Source: Oscillibacter sp. (GTDB lineage Bacteria > Bacillota > Clostridia > Oscillospirales > Oscillospiraceae). From it: 24,698 nt of DNA. The notes under the pieces are model-generated. The model ran no database searches and was not told where the DNA came from. It saw only the letters and a list, made by a program, of their open reading frames with translations. The stretch is taken from assembly GCA_017447005.1 (NCBI GenBank), contig JAFSOM010000171.1:1-24698 (forward strand), written 5' to 3'. This document shows positions 1 through 8,985 of this stretch, piece after piece. The position numbers and the translations under genes were made by a program. Position 1 is the stretch's first letter; each line of letters opens with the position of its first letter.

Positions 1-3000
1 GAAATGACGCTCGCGTCGCTGACCGTCCAGCGGATGTTCTGCGGTACGTTCACGGGCAACAGCGTCGCCTGCAAATTCACCGCGTCGCCGACGTTCACGT
101 GGATTTCGCTTTCGCCGGAGGCGACAATATCCGTGGGCGTGTCGGTTGTCACTTTATCCGTCCACGCGCTGGCCAGCGGATAAATCGTCACGTCGGCGTT
201 GGCGGTTCCGCCTTCCGCCACAATCGCCGCGCCGCGGCTGGAAATGGACGGGAAAATCTGGTTCGCGCCCGCGACGGTATAGCCTTTTGCGAACGCTTCC
301 ACGCTGGCCCGGTCGACGTAGATATGCAAATCAATGCTTCCGTCGTCATTCGGCTCCACCGTCTGACTGTCCACCTGCTTGAACATGTTGCTGATGATGA
401 TTCCCGATTGACTGCGGTCAATGGACAGAAGTTTGCTTTCCGTGTCGTAACGGATAGCGGTTTTCTGGCCCTCGCCGACGCGCAAATCAAAGCCCACGCG
501 TTTCACGTCGCCGGGACGGAACGTAGCCACGATTTCGTAGCAGTCGCCGGAGAAGTCCGACAGAAGATTATTGTTTTCCGTGACTTGGGCGTTTGTCAGC
601 GTGACAGCCGCCGCGCCGCGCAAATCCTTATAGGCCTCAATCGGCGTCTGCGTCAGAACGTAGGTTCCGTTTACGTTTTTCAGGCCCAGCGTCAGATTCA
701 GGTTGAACGTGCCGTTGAACGCCTGCCCCACTTTTTCGGCTACCTGATTGCAGTAGTCGTCCCAAGTGTTCATCCAGTTCAATTCCACGATGTCGGGTAA
801 CGTGGGATTGGCGGCGGTTCCGAAGTCCTGCACGTAATAGGTCATGGCGGCGTAGGAATCCTTGCCGAAGTTCATGATTCCGTTGTCCGCTTCTTTCCTG
901 TAAGCCGAATCCGGGACAAACGTCCACTTTCCGTTGACCTCTTCGAAGTCGCCGACTTTGTAGCGTCTGCCGCCTCTGGACAGCACCCACTTTATCTCGC
1001 CGTCGTCAGCGCGGATGGGGTACATATCGGGACATTCCGTGTGGAGGTTGGCGTAGGTCGACTCGCATTTCCATTCCCGAAGGTTTGTCGAGGAGTAAAT
1101 ACGGAGCGGGCCGCCCGCCACTACCATAAACCACTTGTTTTCCCAGCGGAATACTTTCGGGTCGCGGAAGTCGCGGTTGTACAAGGGGTCGTCCGTCCAG
1201 TCCGCCGCGATTTCATCGACTTTCGTCCAGTGCCGACCTTCGTCGATACTGTAGGCGAGCTTGATACGCTGTCCGTTGCCGTTGGCGGTAATCAGCGCCA
1301 CGAGGCCGCCGACGCCGTAGTCATCAAACAGTCCGGAGGTGTTATCCTCATCCGCGACGATACAGCCGGAGAACATCGCGCCGTTGGCGTCGGGGTAGAA
1401 CGCTATCGGCGCGTCCTTCCAGTGGACTAAATCCGTGCTCGTGGCGTGCGCCCAGTGCATGGGACCCCAGCGGATGTCGTCGTAGAACTGATAGAACAAA
1501 TGATACGTTCCGTAGTAGTAAACCAGTCCGTTGGGGTCGTTGGCCCAGCCGTCCTTGACCGAGTAATGGTACTGGTCGCGGTACAGCTCATTGTAGTAAA
1601 TGGCCTCGTCCTGTCTGCGGTGGACGTTGACGCGGTAGGTGAGCGTCGCCGTCACGCCGTCCTCAATGGTTTCGGAACTTTCCACAACGATATAGTTCGG
1701 CCCAACCTCTACCGGAATGTTTTTCCCGTCGGGGTCTTCCTTGCCGTCCGGTCCGTAAACGCGGACGACCGTTTTGAGGCTCTCGGGCCTCACGGTAATG
1801 TCCACTGTGGAGGCGTCGTTGCTTACATATTGGATATACGACGGCTCTGTCGGGAAAAACTGTCCTTTTTCCTCTACGCTTCCGGTGGAGGACGTAACCG
1901 TAATGTCACGGAGGACAGCATACGCGGTGCCTATCGAATGGGCAAATGTATTCTGGAAAACCATTTCACCGTCCCAGTTCAGCAGGCCAAACGCGCCTTC
2001 TTCGATATAGGTATTTTGCCCCCAGTCCGCGCCGACAATGTTGTTGCCGTTCCTCTTTTGGTAGTCGCCCGTACTGCCAATCAGCGTGTCGTTGACGTAG
2101 AAAGAAATCCATTCCTTCTGGGCGACGACTTTCAGATTGTAAGAATTGCCGCTTGCGGTTCCGTCAAACTGGACTTCTCCCAGCAACTGGTTGTCCATCC
2201 CGTCCGCCCAGCGCCACAGTTTGCAACGTTTGGAAGCGGCGTCGATATTGGCGGCGTAGCATTCGTCATGTCCGTTGGCGTTCGCGTTACGGAAAAGCAA
2301 CGCCGCCGCGCCCCGCTCTTGCAGGAATTTCACGTCTGTGGAATAGACGAAGTTGGCGTCGGTCTTGGCGGAGTACAGGAACGCGTCGCCCTTGTCGATG
2401 GCGTTACTGTAAAGGCCGTCGGCGCGGGCTTCCCATACGCCGCTTCCCTCCGTGCTCAAGTCGGACAAGTCCGCGGCGGCGATGTTGTTGTTGTACTGGA
2501 AACCGTCCGTTACCGTGACCTTGCCGAAGGTCGGGGGCGGAATGACTTCCTCGCGCTCCTCAAGGGAGATGTTGGAGAACGTCGCGCCGGATTCCCATGT
2601 CAGAATGCCCAGATAGCCGCCTTTCCAACTGGAAATATGCCCGGAAATCGTCTTTAATTCCGTACCCGCATTGCCGAAACTGTAGACAAAATCGCCCGTC
2701 GCGTGCACGTCGACTTTGAGATGCAGTGTCTTTGTAATGTCAATGCCGTCCGCCGAGCCGCCGGAAGTGGTTTCAAACCCCGGCCCGAACAGCCGGAACG
2801 CCTGTTCGCCGCCCAGCCGGGTGGAATCCAGATTCGCGCCGTACCAGTTGGAACTCGCCGCCTCTTTCGACGGGAAGCCGAAAATCAGCGCGGCGGATTG
2901 TACCCGCAGGCCGGGTTGAATATCCACATCCGCTTCCCAGATGAACGAGTTGACTTTATGGTCAAGTCCGTTGTAGACGACGAAATGGTCGCCGCCCACG

Positions 3001-3572
3001 AAATCCAGCGTGACCGTATGCGCGTCGGGGTCAATTTTCAGCAAATTGTCCTCCGCGTGGTTGAACGAGCTGAAATCATAGAGACCGCTTATCGCGTCGT
3101 TTAAAACCGCGAAATCCGCGCTTTCCGCGTCAGATTCGACGGCTTCCGCCTCGTCCGCTTCCGGCGCGTCTACGGCTTCCGCGTCCGCTACCGCTTCGGC
3201 GTCCTCCGTCTCCGGCGCGTCTACGGCTTCCGCGTCCGCTACCGCTTCGGCGTCCTCCGTCTCCGCCACGTCCACGGCTTCCGCGTCCGCTACCGCTTCG
3301 GCGGCGTCCGTCTCCGCTACGTCCACGGCTTCCACGTCCGCTACCGCTTCGACGGCGTCCGTCTCCGCTACGTCCACGGCGTCCACGTCCGCCAACGCTT
3401 CCGCCTCATCCGCCGCGTCCACGGCTTCCGCGTCCGGCGCCGCGTCCACGGTCTCCGTCTCCGGCGCGTCCGCTTCCGTCTCTACCGCGAACCCGTAAGG
3501 GACGCAACAGGACAGAACCATGACCAGCGACAGAAATAATGCCGCCAGCCGCTCGGAAAACTGAATCTTCAT
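1..3572 (-). CDS. Secreted multidomain GH32 fructan hydrolase (levanase/inulinase-like), C-terminus missing
   Basis: This open frame of about 1190 codons has no stop and continues past the left edge. The ATG at 3572 follows GAGGAGGAAGGAAAGAAC. Residues 1-29 form a signal peptide ending YGFA, a good signal peptidase I site. Residues 30 to about 150 are an acidic Ala/Asp/Glu/Val-rich linker with 17-residue repeats. Two beta-sandwich-like regions follow (about 150-345 and 346-530), then a cadherin-like sandwich (about 540-650). The GH32 five-bladed propeller begins near 665. WANDPNG at 676-682 carries the nucleophile D679, RDP at 803-805 the transition-state stabiliser D804, and ECPD at 846-849 the acid/base E846. 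DRASVEAF marks the GH32 C-terminal sandwich. From about 1140 a group-2 bacterial Ig-like domain begins and is cut. It should cleave beta-fructosyl links of levan or inulin outside the cell. It is the last known gene of the transporter operon. Chain-cleavage mode and surface anchoring cannot be told from what is visible. Confidence 0.9.
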   Translation of the reverse strand, partial: MKIQFSERLAALFLSLVMVLSCCVPYGFAVETEADAPETETVDAAPDAEAVDAADEAEALADVDAVDVAETDAVEAVADVEAVDVAETDAAEAVADAEAVDVAETEDAEAVADAEAVDAPETEDAEAVADAEAVDAPEADEAEAVESDAESADFAVLNDAISGLYDFSSFNHAEDNLLKIDPDAHTVTLDFVGGDHFVVYNGLDHKVNSFIWEADVDIQPGLRVQSAALIFGFPSKEAASSNWYGANLDSTRLGGEQAFRLFGPGFETTSGGSADGIDITKTLHLKVDVHATGDFVYSFGNAGTELKTISGHISSWKGGYLGILTWESGATFSNISLEEREEVIPPPTFGKVTVTDGFQYNNNIAAADLSDLSTEGSGVWEARADGLYSNAIDKGDAFLYSAKTDANFVYSTDVKFLQERGAAALLFRNANANGHDECYAANIDAASKRCKLWRWADGMDNQLLGEVQFDGTASGNSYNLKVVAQKEWISFYVNDTLIGSTGDYQKRNGNNIVGADWGQNTYIEEGAFGLLNWDGEMVFQNTFAHSIGTAYAVLRDITVTSSTGSVEEKGQFFPTEPSYIQYVSNDASTVDITVRPESLKTVVRVYGPDGKEDPDGKNIPVEVGPNYIVVESSETIEDGVTATLTYRVNVHRRQDEAIYYNELYRDQYHYSVKDGWANDPNGLVYYYGTYHLFYQFYDDIRWGPMHWAHATSTDLVHWKDAPIAFYPDANGAMFSGCIVADEDNTSGLFDDYGVGGLVALITANGNGQRIKLAYSIDEGRHWTKVDEIAADWTDDPLYNRDFRDPKVFRWENKWFMVVAGGPLRIYSSTNLREWKCESTYANLHTECPDMYPIRADDGEIKWVLSRGGRRYKVGDFEEVNGKWTFVPDSAYRKEADNGIMNFGKDSYAAMTYYVQDFGTAANPTLPDIVELNWMNTWDDYCNQVAEKVGQAFNGTFNLNLTLGLKNVNGTYVLTQTPIEAYKDLRGAAAVTLTNAQVTENNNLLSDFSGDCYEIVATFRPGDVKRVGFDLRVGEGQKTAIRYDTESKLLSIDRSQSGIIISNMFKQVDSQTVEPNDDGSIDLHIYVDRASVEAFAKGYTVAGANQIFPSISSRGAAIVAEGGTANADVTIYPLASAWTDKVTTDTPTDIVASGESEIHVNVGDAVNLQATLLPVNVPQNIRWTVSDASVI
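3169..3400 (-). repeat. In-frame 51-bp tandem repeats encoding an acidic 17-residue unit
   Basis: Four full 51-bp units (3169-3219, 3220-3270, 3271-3321, 3322-3372) and a partial fifth lie in the secreted GH32 gene just after the signal peptide. Each encodes a 17-residue stretch of the type ADAEAVDVAETEDAEAV, with no Lys, Arg or aromatic residue. Neighbouring units are nearly identical, so copy number has probably changed recently by slippage or recombination. It is likely a flexible, highly negative spacer. It is not a CRISPR: there are no spacers and the frame stays open. Confidence 0.9.
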
Positions 3573-3612
3573 GTTCTTTCCTTCCTCCTCACAATATTTA
3601 CGCCCCTTCCAC

Positions 3613-3636
3613 GCCGTAAAACTCCCGGGTTACGGC
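3613..3636 (-). other. Small hairpin over the stop codon of the intracellular GH32 gene
   Basis: GCCGTAA and TTACGGC form a 7-bp inverted repeat with a 10-nt loop, overlapping the TAA stop (3630-3632) of the upstream GH32 gene. No T-run follows on either strand, so it is not a classic terminator. It could mildly affect readthrough or mRNA decay between the two glycoside hydrolase genes. The rest of the 57-bp gap holds the ribosome site of the secreted enzyme. Confidence 0.4.
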
Positions 3637-5117
3637 ACTTCAAGGCCGTATTTCTCTATATTCATTCGCACAATGCCGCCCTCCGCCTCAAAGGTCAATC
3701 CTTCGGCGGATTCCGGCGCGTACAGCAACAGCGACGCCGCCTGTTCCCCGTCATTGACGAACAGTTCCAGACTGTGTCTGTCCATGATAAAGCGCAGTTT
3801 TAATTCTCCGTCCCGGCGCCGCGCAAGAAACTTGCGGACATTCGTAATGTCATACGCCGCCCCGCAACGGCTCCGGTCAAGCGTAATCACGCCGTCGTCC
3901 GGCGTATACTGTACGGCTATCTCCCGTTCGCCGTCCTTCGCCACGCGGACTTTGAAAGCGCGGTATCCGTTCCCGGATGTCGGCGCGACGGATACCGTCA
4001 TATCCAGTACGCGGCCCCGCACGCCTTCCAGACTGATTTCCTCCGTCAAGAGAATATCGCGGTAAATCACGGGATTCACGCGGTAGCGCTCCAACTCCCG
4101 CACGGGATTCTGTATCAGTTGACCGTCGCGTATGGAAAGCTCTCTCGGAATCGTCATTTCCCCGAAACAGCGGGCGCCGTGCGTCTGACAGGCGACTGTC
4201 GCCCAGTTCTGCATCCACGCAATCATGACGCGGCGTCCGTCGAGGGTTTCCAGCGTCTGCGCGGCGTAGAAGTCGAGGCCGTAGTCCAGTGACCGCACGG
4301 TTTCCCGCGAAAACGCGCCGTCTCCCTGATGGTAACGGCCCAGCATGTAAACGGCTCCGTAGCCGACGTGGAACTCTAAGCCCATAGGCCGCATTTCCAT
4401 GGGGCTGACGAAAATTACCTGCTGACCGTCCAGCGAAAAGAAGTCCGGACATTCCCACATCGTGCCGTACTCGTTCCGGCAACGCGTCAGGACGCGCTCA
4501 AAGCGCCATGCAAAGCCGTCGTCGCTCGCGTAGAGCAGAACCGCGCCGCCGCCGTCCTCCATGCGCGTCACCGTGACCGCGTGATAGGTTCCGTCCGGCT
4601 CACGCCAGATTTTCGGGTCGCGGAAGTCATACGGGGACGCGCCGCTGGGGAGATTCTCCGCCGTCAGAACCGGGTTTCCCTCGTACTTTTGATAGTCCCG
4701 CCCGTCGCCGACGGCAAGGCATTGCGTCTGATACGCGACTTCCCTGCCGTTTTCCTCTTGCGTCCGGCGCCCAGTGTACATCAGAAGCTGACGCCCGTCG
4801 GGGAGTTCGAGCGCGCCGCCTGACCAACATCCGGCCCGGTCATAATCGCAGTCCGGGGCCAGCGCGACGGGAAGACGTTCCCATTTCACGAAGTCTTGCG
4901 TTTTCAGGTGGCCCCAGTGCATAGGCCCCCAGCGGGTGGAATAGGGGTGGTACTGATAAAACAGGTGATACTCGCCCCGGTAGACGGAAAATCCGTTCGG
5001 GTCGTTGAGCCAGCCGACGCCAGCCGTCACATGAAAAAGCGGACGTTCGCTCTCCGGGATTTGCGGCCCGTAAGCCGCCTCAAATTCCCGCGCTTTCCGC
5101 AGTTCCTCACTCATCAT
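3630..5117 (-). CDS. Intracellular GH32 beta-fructosidase (sucrose/sucrose-6-phosphate hydrolase type)
   Basis: The 495-residue protein has no signal peptide and so acts in the cytoplasm. It is a complete GH32: WLNDPNG at 36-42 (nucleophile D39), FRDPK with D167, WECPD with acid/base E222, and the C-terminal sandwich motif DRHSLELFVNDG. Length is normal for ScrB/SacA-type enzymes. It should release fructose from sucrose or imported short fructo-oligosaccharides. The transport partner here is an ABC system rather than a PTS, so the substrate is probably unphosphorylated and the name sucrose-6-phosphate hydrolase may mislead. GGAGGAG lies 5 nt before the ATG at 5117 and 8 nt before a second ATG at 5114; either may be used. 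It sits between the binding protein and the secreted GH32 gene and may have an extra internal promoter. Confidence 0.93.
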   Translation of the reverse strand: MMSEELRKAREFEAAYGPQIPESERPLFHVTAGVGWLNDPNGFSVYRGEYHLFYQYHPYSTRWGPMHWGHLKTQDFVKWERLPVALAPDCDYDRAGCWSGGALELPDGRQLLMYTGRRTQEENGREVAYQTQCLAVGDGRDYQKYEGNPVLTAENLPSGASPYDFRDPKIWREPDGTYHAVTVTRMEDGGGAVLLYASDDGFAWRFERVLTRCRNEYGTMWECPDFFSLDGQQVIFVSPMEMRPMGLEFHVGYGAVYMLGRYHQGDGAFSRETVRSLDYGLDFYAAQTLETLDGRRVMIAWMQNWATVACQTHGARCFGEMTIPRELSIRDGQLIQNPVRELERYRVNPVIYRDILLTEEISLEGVRGRVLDMTVSVAPTSGNGYRAFKVRVAKDGEREIAVQYTPDDGVITLDRSRCGAAYDITNVRKFLARRRDGELKLRFIMDRHSLELFVNDGEQAASLLLYAPESAEGLTFEAEGGIVRMNIEKYGLEVP

Positions 5118-5152
5118 AACAACTCCTCCAAACGATAGATACTTGCCCGGTC

Positions 5153-5181
5153 ATCATATCACGGCTTATCCCCGTTTACAA
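5153..5181 (-). promoter_or_regulatory. Candidate internal promoter for the intracellular GH32 gene
   Basis: On the minus strand TTGTAA (5176-5181) and TATGAT (5153-5158) are separated by exactly 17 bp. The -10 matches 5 of 6 consensus bases and the -35 matches 4 of 6. It lies just downstream of a hairpin and about 36 bp before the GH32 start, so the two GH32 genes might be transcribed partly independently of the transporter. This is a pattern match only. Confidence 0.45.
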
Positions 5182-5185
5182 TGAC

Positions 5186-5215
5186 GGGACGCCCGGAAAA
5201 CATTCCGGACGCCCC
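5186..5215 (-). other. Intercistronic 13-bp hairpin, fully paired only in minus-strand RNA
   Basis: Arms 5186-5198 and 5203-5215 with a 4-nt loop pair over 13 bp in the operon transcript, using two G-U wobbles. In plus-strand RNA the same positions would be A-C mismatches, so the structure is oriented with the operon. It follows the binding-protein stop codon by about 60 nt and has no T-run. A role as a 3' stability element or partial attenuator for the highly needed binding-protein mRNA is inferred. Confidence 0.5.
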
Positions 5216-5273
5216 TAGAGAAAGAAGGGAGTTGTCGTTTCAGGCCCGGAATTATAATACTATGATTTCCGGA

Positions 5274-6965
5274 TTACGCGTAATAAGCGTCGAGATATTT
5301 CTGGAAGATGGCGAGATATTCGCTCAAATGGTACGCTTCCAAATCGGCTTGGAACTGGTCCCAATCGGCGTCCGTGAAACCGTTCATCACCCAATCGGAT
5401 TTCGCGGTGTTAATGCGCGTCGTCAAGTCCGCTTGCAGATTGGAGACCTGTTTCGTGTCGTCCGTGCTCATGAACACATTCGGAAAGACGTATTCCGTAT
5501 TCATGTCAGGCGTGTAGTATTCCTCAATCCAGTCGAGGCGGTACTGCGCGTCGTCCGGGCAGGTGACGTACACGTCGTAATAGGAATCGAGAATGGCGAG
5601 CGGGCCGTTGACGGATTCCGCCTCCCGGACTTCCACCGGGGACGCGTCGCCCAAAGGCGCGTGCTGAAGCATACGCTCTCCGGCGTCGTTGGTTCCCAGT
5701 ACGAAAATATCAAAATCGTCGTCCTCGCCGTAAGTGCCCCAGTTGTTTTGCGGGGACTGGAACGGGTCGTACATCTTATCAAGCCAAGTGCAGATAAGCG
5801 CGGGATTCTTCGCCGCCGCCGTCACGACGCAACGACCGCGGTCAAAGCCGGACGTAAAGGAGCCGTTTTGCGGCGTGAGGTTTCTGGTGTCGGCGGTCAG
5901 AACCGGGAGCGGCGCCCAGCCGTCAAGCGTGGCGATATTGGCGATGTCCCACGAGAAGCAGCAGCCGTAACGCCCGGATTTACCCTTTGCGACATAGGTT
6001 GACCATTCCTGCGTGAACGCCTCCGGGTCAATCAGGCCTTCCGCGTACAGCTTATGCAGCCACGCGATACCCTTCTTGAAACCTTCCGTAGTGGCGACGC
6101 TGATGACTTGGCGGTCGTTCGTCACGGCGATATGACGGCCTCTGTCGGGGTCGCCGTAGCCCTCGCCGAAACCGTTAATGAGAATGCACGGGTCTTGGTC
6201 GCCGTCGTTCATGATACAGGCCAGCGGGATAATGTCGCCCTGAATGTTAAATTCGGCCTTGAGCGCGTCGGCGTTGTCGCGGAAGGCAATCATGACGGCT
6301 TCAAACTCGTCAACGGTCGTGGGCATGTCCAGCCCGAGGAAGTCCAGCCACGCGGTATTGATATAGCTCATATTGCCCACGGTCTGAATCGCGGTTTTGC
6401 CGTAACCGAGCTGTTCAATCCACGGCAAGGCCCAGATGTGGCCGTCGGTATCCGTGCACATGGTGCGGTATTCGGGGGCCTGCTCAAAGACCTTTTGCAG
6501 ATTGGGCATATAGGTGTCAATGTAGTCCTCCAAGGCGATAATCGCGCCCTGTTTGGCGTACTTCAAAAGGTCGGTGTCGTTGAACTGCGCGTTGAACACA
6601 AATTCCGGCAGGGTTTTCGCGTTCGACATTTCCAGCAAAATCTTGTCGCTCCACTGGTCCATTTGAATCGTGCGCCACTCCACGTGGACGTTTGTCTCCT
6701 CTTCCAGCCGCTTGAAAATCGTGCGGTTGTTGGGTTCGGACTCCGACCCGGCGGGGAAGTTCGTCAGGCCGTAAATGGTGACTTTTTCGGCGAGGGGAAG
6801 CGTGAGCGATTCGGGGGCAACGTCAACGCTGTCCGCGGACGCGCCGCCGCCGTCGCTGGCGGTATCGCCGCCACCGCCGCCGCAACCGGCGAGCGTCGCC
6901 GCCAACATCATCAGGCACAACGCCAAGGCCATGCCGCGCCAGAGAATACGCTTGCTTTTTTTCAT
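5274..6965 (-). CDS. Sugar ABC transporter substrate-binding lipoprotein (family 1, LplA/LipO-like)
   Basis: The 563-residue protein begins with a lipoprotein signal peptide; TLAGC places the lipidated cysteine at residue 28, followed by a Gly-rich then Ala/Asp/Ser linker. The large body (VTIYGLTNFPAGSESEPNN, later DFFG-less but typical alternating hydrophobic lobes) and the size above 500 residues fit the oligosaccharide-binding proteins that pair with LplB/LplC-type permeases. It should sit on the outer face of the membrane and hand short fructans or sucrose to the two permeases encoded just upstream. TAAGGAGGATTATTCAGG precedes the ATG at 6965. It is third in the operon. No ATPase gene is present; such systems usually share a general MsmX-type ATPase encoded elsewhere. 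The fructan substrate is inferred from neighbours. Confidence 0.9.
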   Translation of the reverse strand: MKKSKRILWRGMALALCLMMLAATLAGCGGGGGDTASDGGGASADSVDVAPESLTLPLAEKVTIYGLTNFPAGSESEPNNRTIFKRLEEETNVHVEWRTIQMDQWSDKILLEMSNAKTLPEFVFNAQFNDTDLLKYAKQGAIIALEDYIDTYMPNLQKVFEQAPEYRTMCTDTDGHIWALPWIEQLGYGKTAIQTVGNMSYINTAWLDFLGLDMPTTVDEFEAVMIAFRDNADALKAEFNIQGDIIPLACIMNDGDQDPCILINGFGEGYGDPDRGRHIAVTNDRQVISVATTEGFKKGIAWLHKLYAEGLIDPEAFTQEWSTYVAKGKSGRYGCCFSWDIANIATLDGWAPLPVLTADTRNLTPQNGSFTSGFDRGRCVVTAAAKNPALICTWLDKMYDPFQSPQNNWGTYGEDDDFDIFVLGTNDAGERMLQHAPLGDASPVEVREAESVNGPLAILDSYYDVYVTCPDDAQYRLDWIEEYYTPDMNTEYVFPNVFMSTDDTKQVSNLQADLTTRINTAKSDWVMNGFTDADWDQFQADLEAYHLSEYLAIFQKYLDAYYA

Positions 6966-7035
6966 CCTGAATAATCCTCCTTACATAACGCAAAACGCTA
7001 ACGCGAAGGGATACGAACAAACCGGAAATAGCCTC

Positions 7036-7935
7036 TCAGCCCTTGACGGCTCCCGCCATAATGCCGCTGTCGAAATACTTCTGGAAGAACGGATACATGA
7101 CCATCAGCGGCAGACTGGAAATGATAATCGTCGCGTATTTCAGAAGTTCGGCTAACTGCGCCCGCGCCGCCGTGGACTGCATATCGGACACCATGCCGGG
7201 TTCCGGCTGGTTCTGAATCAAAATGGCACGAAGAACCAGTTGCAACGGCTGTTTGGACGGACTGTTCAGATAAATCAGCGCGTCAAAGTAGCTGTTCCAC
7301 ATCCCGACAAACTGCCACATGGCAAGCGTTGCGATAATCGGCGTACAGACGGGCAAGAGAATCTTAAAGAAATAGACCATTTCCGTGGCGCCGTCGATTT
7401 CCGCGGCCTCCTGCAAGTCACGCGGGACGCCCTGATAGTACGTCCGGGCGATAATCATATTCCACACGCTGAACGCGCCCGGGAGTACCACCGCCCACAT
7501 GCTGTCAAGCATGCCTAGATTGCTGATGAGCAGGTAAGTCGGAATCAGGCCGCCGCCGAAGAACATCGTGATAATGAACATCGTATTGAACAGGCCACGC
7601 CCGCGGAAGTCCGCCCGCGACATCGGATAAGCCGCCAAAAGCGTAATCACGACCGACAGCACGGTAAACACGACGGAGTAAATAATAGCGTTCCTGAAAC
7701 CTATCCAGATTTGCGCGTTGGAAATGACGCGTTCGTAGGCCATCAGCGTCCACTTGCTGAAGTCGAACGTCAGGCCGCTGTTCTGTAGCGTGACCGGCTC
7801 GATGAACGACGCCAGAATGATATAGGCCATCGGGAGGAGAATCGCTATGACGAACAGGCCCAGCAGAACATAGCCCACAATCAAAATGGCCTTATCTTCC
7901 GCGGGGTACTTGGCAAACTCGCTTTTTTTCTTCAT
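7036..7935 (-). CDS. Carbohydrate ABC transporter permease (LplC/YtcP-like)
   Basis: The 299-residue membrane protein has about six hydrophobic segments and the ABC permease EAA loop at residues 176-183 (EAAEIDGA, followed by MVYFFKILLP). Its C-terminal stretch MYPFFQKYFDSGIMAGAVKG is typical of the LplC/YtcP branch. It forms half of the membrane channel with the permease encoded 15 nt upstream. GGGAGG precedes the ATG at 7935 at a suitable distance and overlaps the end of the upstream gene's stop region, which suggests coupled translation. Confidence 0.93.
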   Translation of the reverse strand: MKKKSEFAKYPAEDKAILIVGYVLLGLFVIAILLPMAYIILASFIEPVTLQNSGLTFDFSKWTLMAYERVISNAQIWIGFRNAIIYSVVFTVLSVVITLLAAYPMSRADFRGRGLFNTMFIITMFFGGGLIPTYLLISNLGMLDSMWAVVLPGAFSVWNMIIARTYYQGVPRDLQEAAEIDGATEMVYFFKILLPVCTPIIATLAMWQFVGMWNSYFDALIYLNSPSKQPLQLVLRAILIQNQPEPGMVSDMQSTAARAQLAELLKYATIIISSLPLMVMYPFFQKYFDSGIMAGAVKG

Positions 7936-7950
7936 TCCATCCGCCTCCCG

Positions 7951-8892
7951 TCAAATGCCTTTGCCCTCGTTCATCCGCTGTACAATCTTGTTCATCGAGA
8001 CCAGCAGAATCACGTTAATGACGGTGTTGAACAGTCCGACGGCGGTTGAGAACCCGTAATCGCCGTCAAGGATACCTTTTTTATAGACGTAAGTGGAGAT
8101 AATTTCCGACGTGTTCAGGTTCAGGTCAGTTTGCAGGGCATACGCTTTCTCAAAGCCGATGCTCATGACGTTTCCCACCTGCATGATGAACTGAATCAAA
8201 ACCGTGTCCTTAATCGCGGGCCATTCGACAGCCTTGATTTGCTGAATCAGGTTCGCGCCGTCAATCACGGCGGCCTCTTTCAAGTCCTTGCTCGCGTTGG
8301 ACAGCGCCGCCGTATAGATAATGGAGGCCCAGCCGGCGCCCTGCCATATGCCGCTTGCGATATAGATTGTCCGGAACGCCTGCGGCATGGTCATAAAGTT
8401 CGAGGAAGTGCCCAAAAGGGAGTTAATCATCCCCGTCGGGGAAAGCAGAATCCGCACAATGCCGCACAGGACGACGACGGAAACGAAGTTGGGCATATAC
8501 AGAACCAGTTGTATTTTCTGCTTAATGCCCTTGCTGAGAATGCGGTTGAGAAGGAACGCCAGAAGAATCGGCACGGGGAATCCCCATAAGAGGCCGAAAA
8601 CGCTCAATTTCAGCGTGTTGGCCAGATAACGGAGAAAGTCGGGGGATGTCAGGAAGCGCTCGAAGTGTTCGAAGCCGACCCACTCGCTGCCAAGCAGTCC
8701 CCGGAACGGGTTGTAGTCCATGAACGCAATCAGGACGCCGCCCATGGGGATGTACTTGAAAATCAGCGTGAGCAGAAACGCGGGCAGAATGAACAGAACG
8801 TACAGTTGCCAATGCTGACGCATATACACAAGCGTGTTGTGGATAACGCCGCTTTTCTCCGGACTTTTCGCCGGAGAGCTTGATTTGTCCAT
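7951..8892 (-). CDS. Sugar ABC transporter permease (LplB/YteP-like), first gene of the fructan operon
   Basis: The product is 313 residues from the ATG at 8892 (MDKSSSPAKSPEK), chosen because GGGAGGAATATT stands directly before it. A longer frame to 9003 exists but would run through the -10 box and transcript start, so it is rejected. About six membrane segments are visible, with WQLYVLFILPAFLLTLIFKYIPMGG first, and the EAA loop reads EAAVIDGANLIQQI. This matches the LplB/YteP/UgpA-like permeases. It pairs with the next gene product. Being first in the operon, it is directly under the 8986-9014 promoter. Confidence 0.93.
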   Translation of the reverse strand: MDKSSSPAKSPEKSGVIHNTLVYMRQHWQLYVLFILPAFLLTLIFKYIPMGGVLIAFMDYNPFRGLLGSEWVGFEHFERFLTSPDFLRYLANTLKLSVFGLLWGFPVPILLAFLLNRILSKGIKQKIQLVLYMPNFVSVVVLCGIVRILLSPTGMINSLLGTSSNFMTMPQAFRTIYIASGIWQGAGWASIIYTAALSNASKDLKEAAVIDGANLIQQIKAVEWPAIKDTVLIQFIMQVGNVMSIGFEKAYALQTDLNLNTSEIISTYVYKKGILDGDYGFSTAVGLFNTVINVILLVSMNKIVQRMNEGKGI

Positions 8893-8985
8893 AATATTCC
8901 TCCCTGTCTGACGTATTCGCTCCCAGTCCCGGAATACGCGTTTGCGCGGGTTCTCTTTCCCGAAACGGGAAGCGTGACTATGCGC

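Noticed and set aside
1446..2657. Long plus-strand open frame of about 400 codons
   Set aside because: It lies antisense to the clearly real secreted GH32 gene, has no ribosome site or recognisable motif, and arises from GC-rich codon usage. The same applies to plus-strand frames at 99-800, 2703-3104, 5181-6002, 6054-6974 and 19252-20292.
3169..3400. CRISPR-like array
   Set aside because: Units abut without spacers, keep an open reading frame and encode an acidic linker after a signal peptide.
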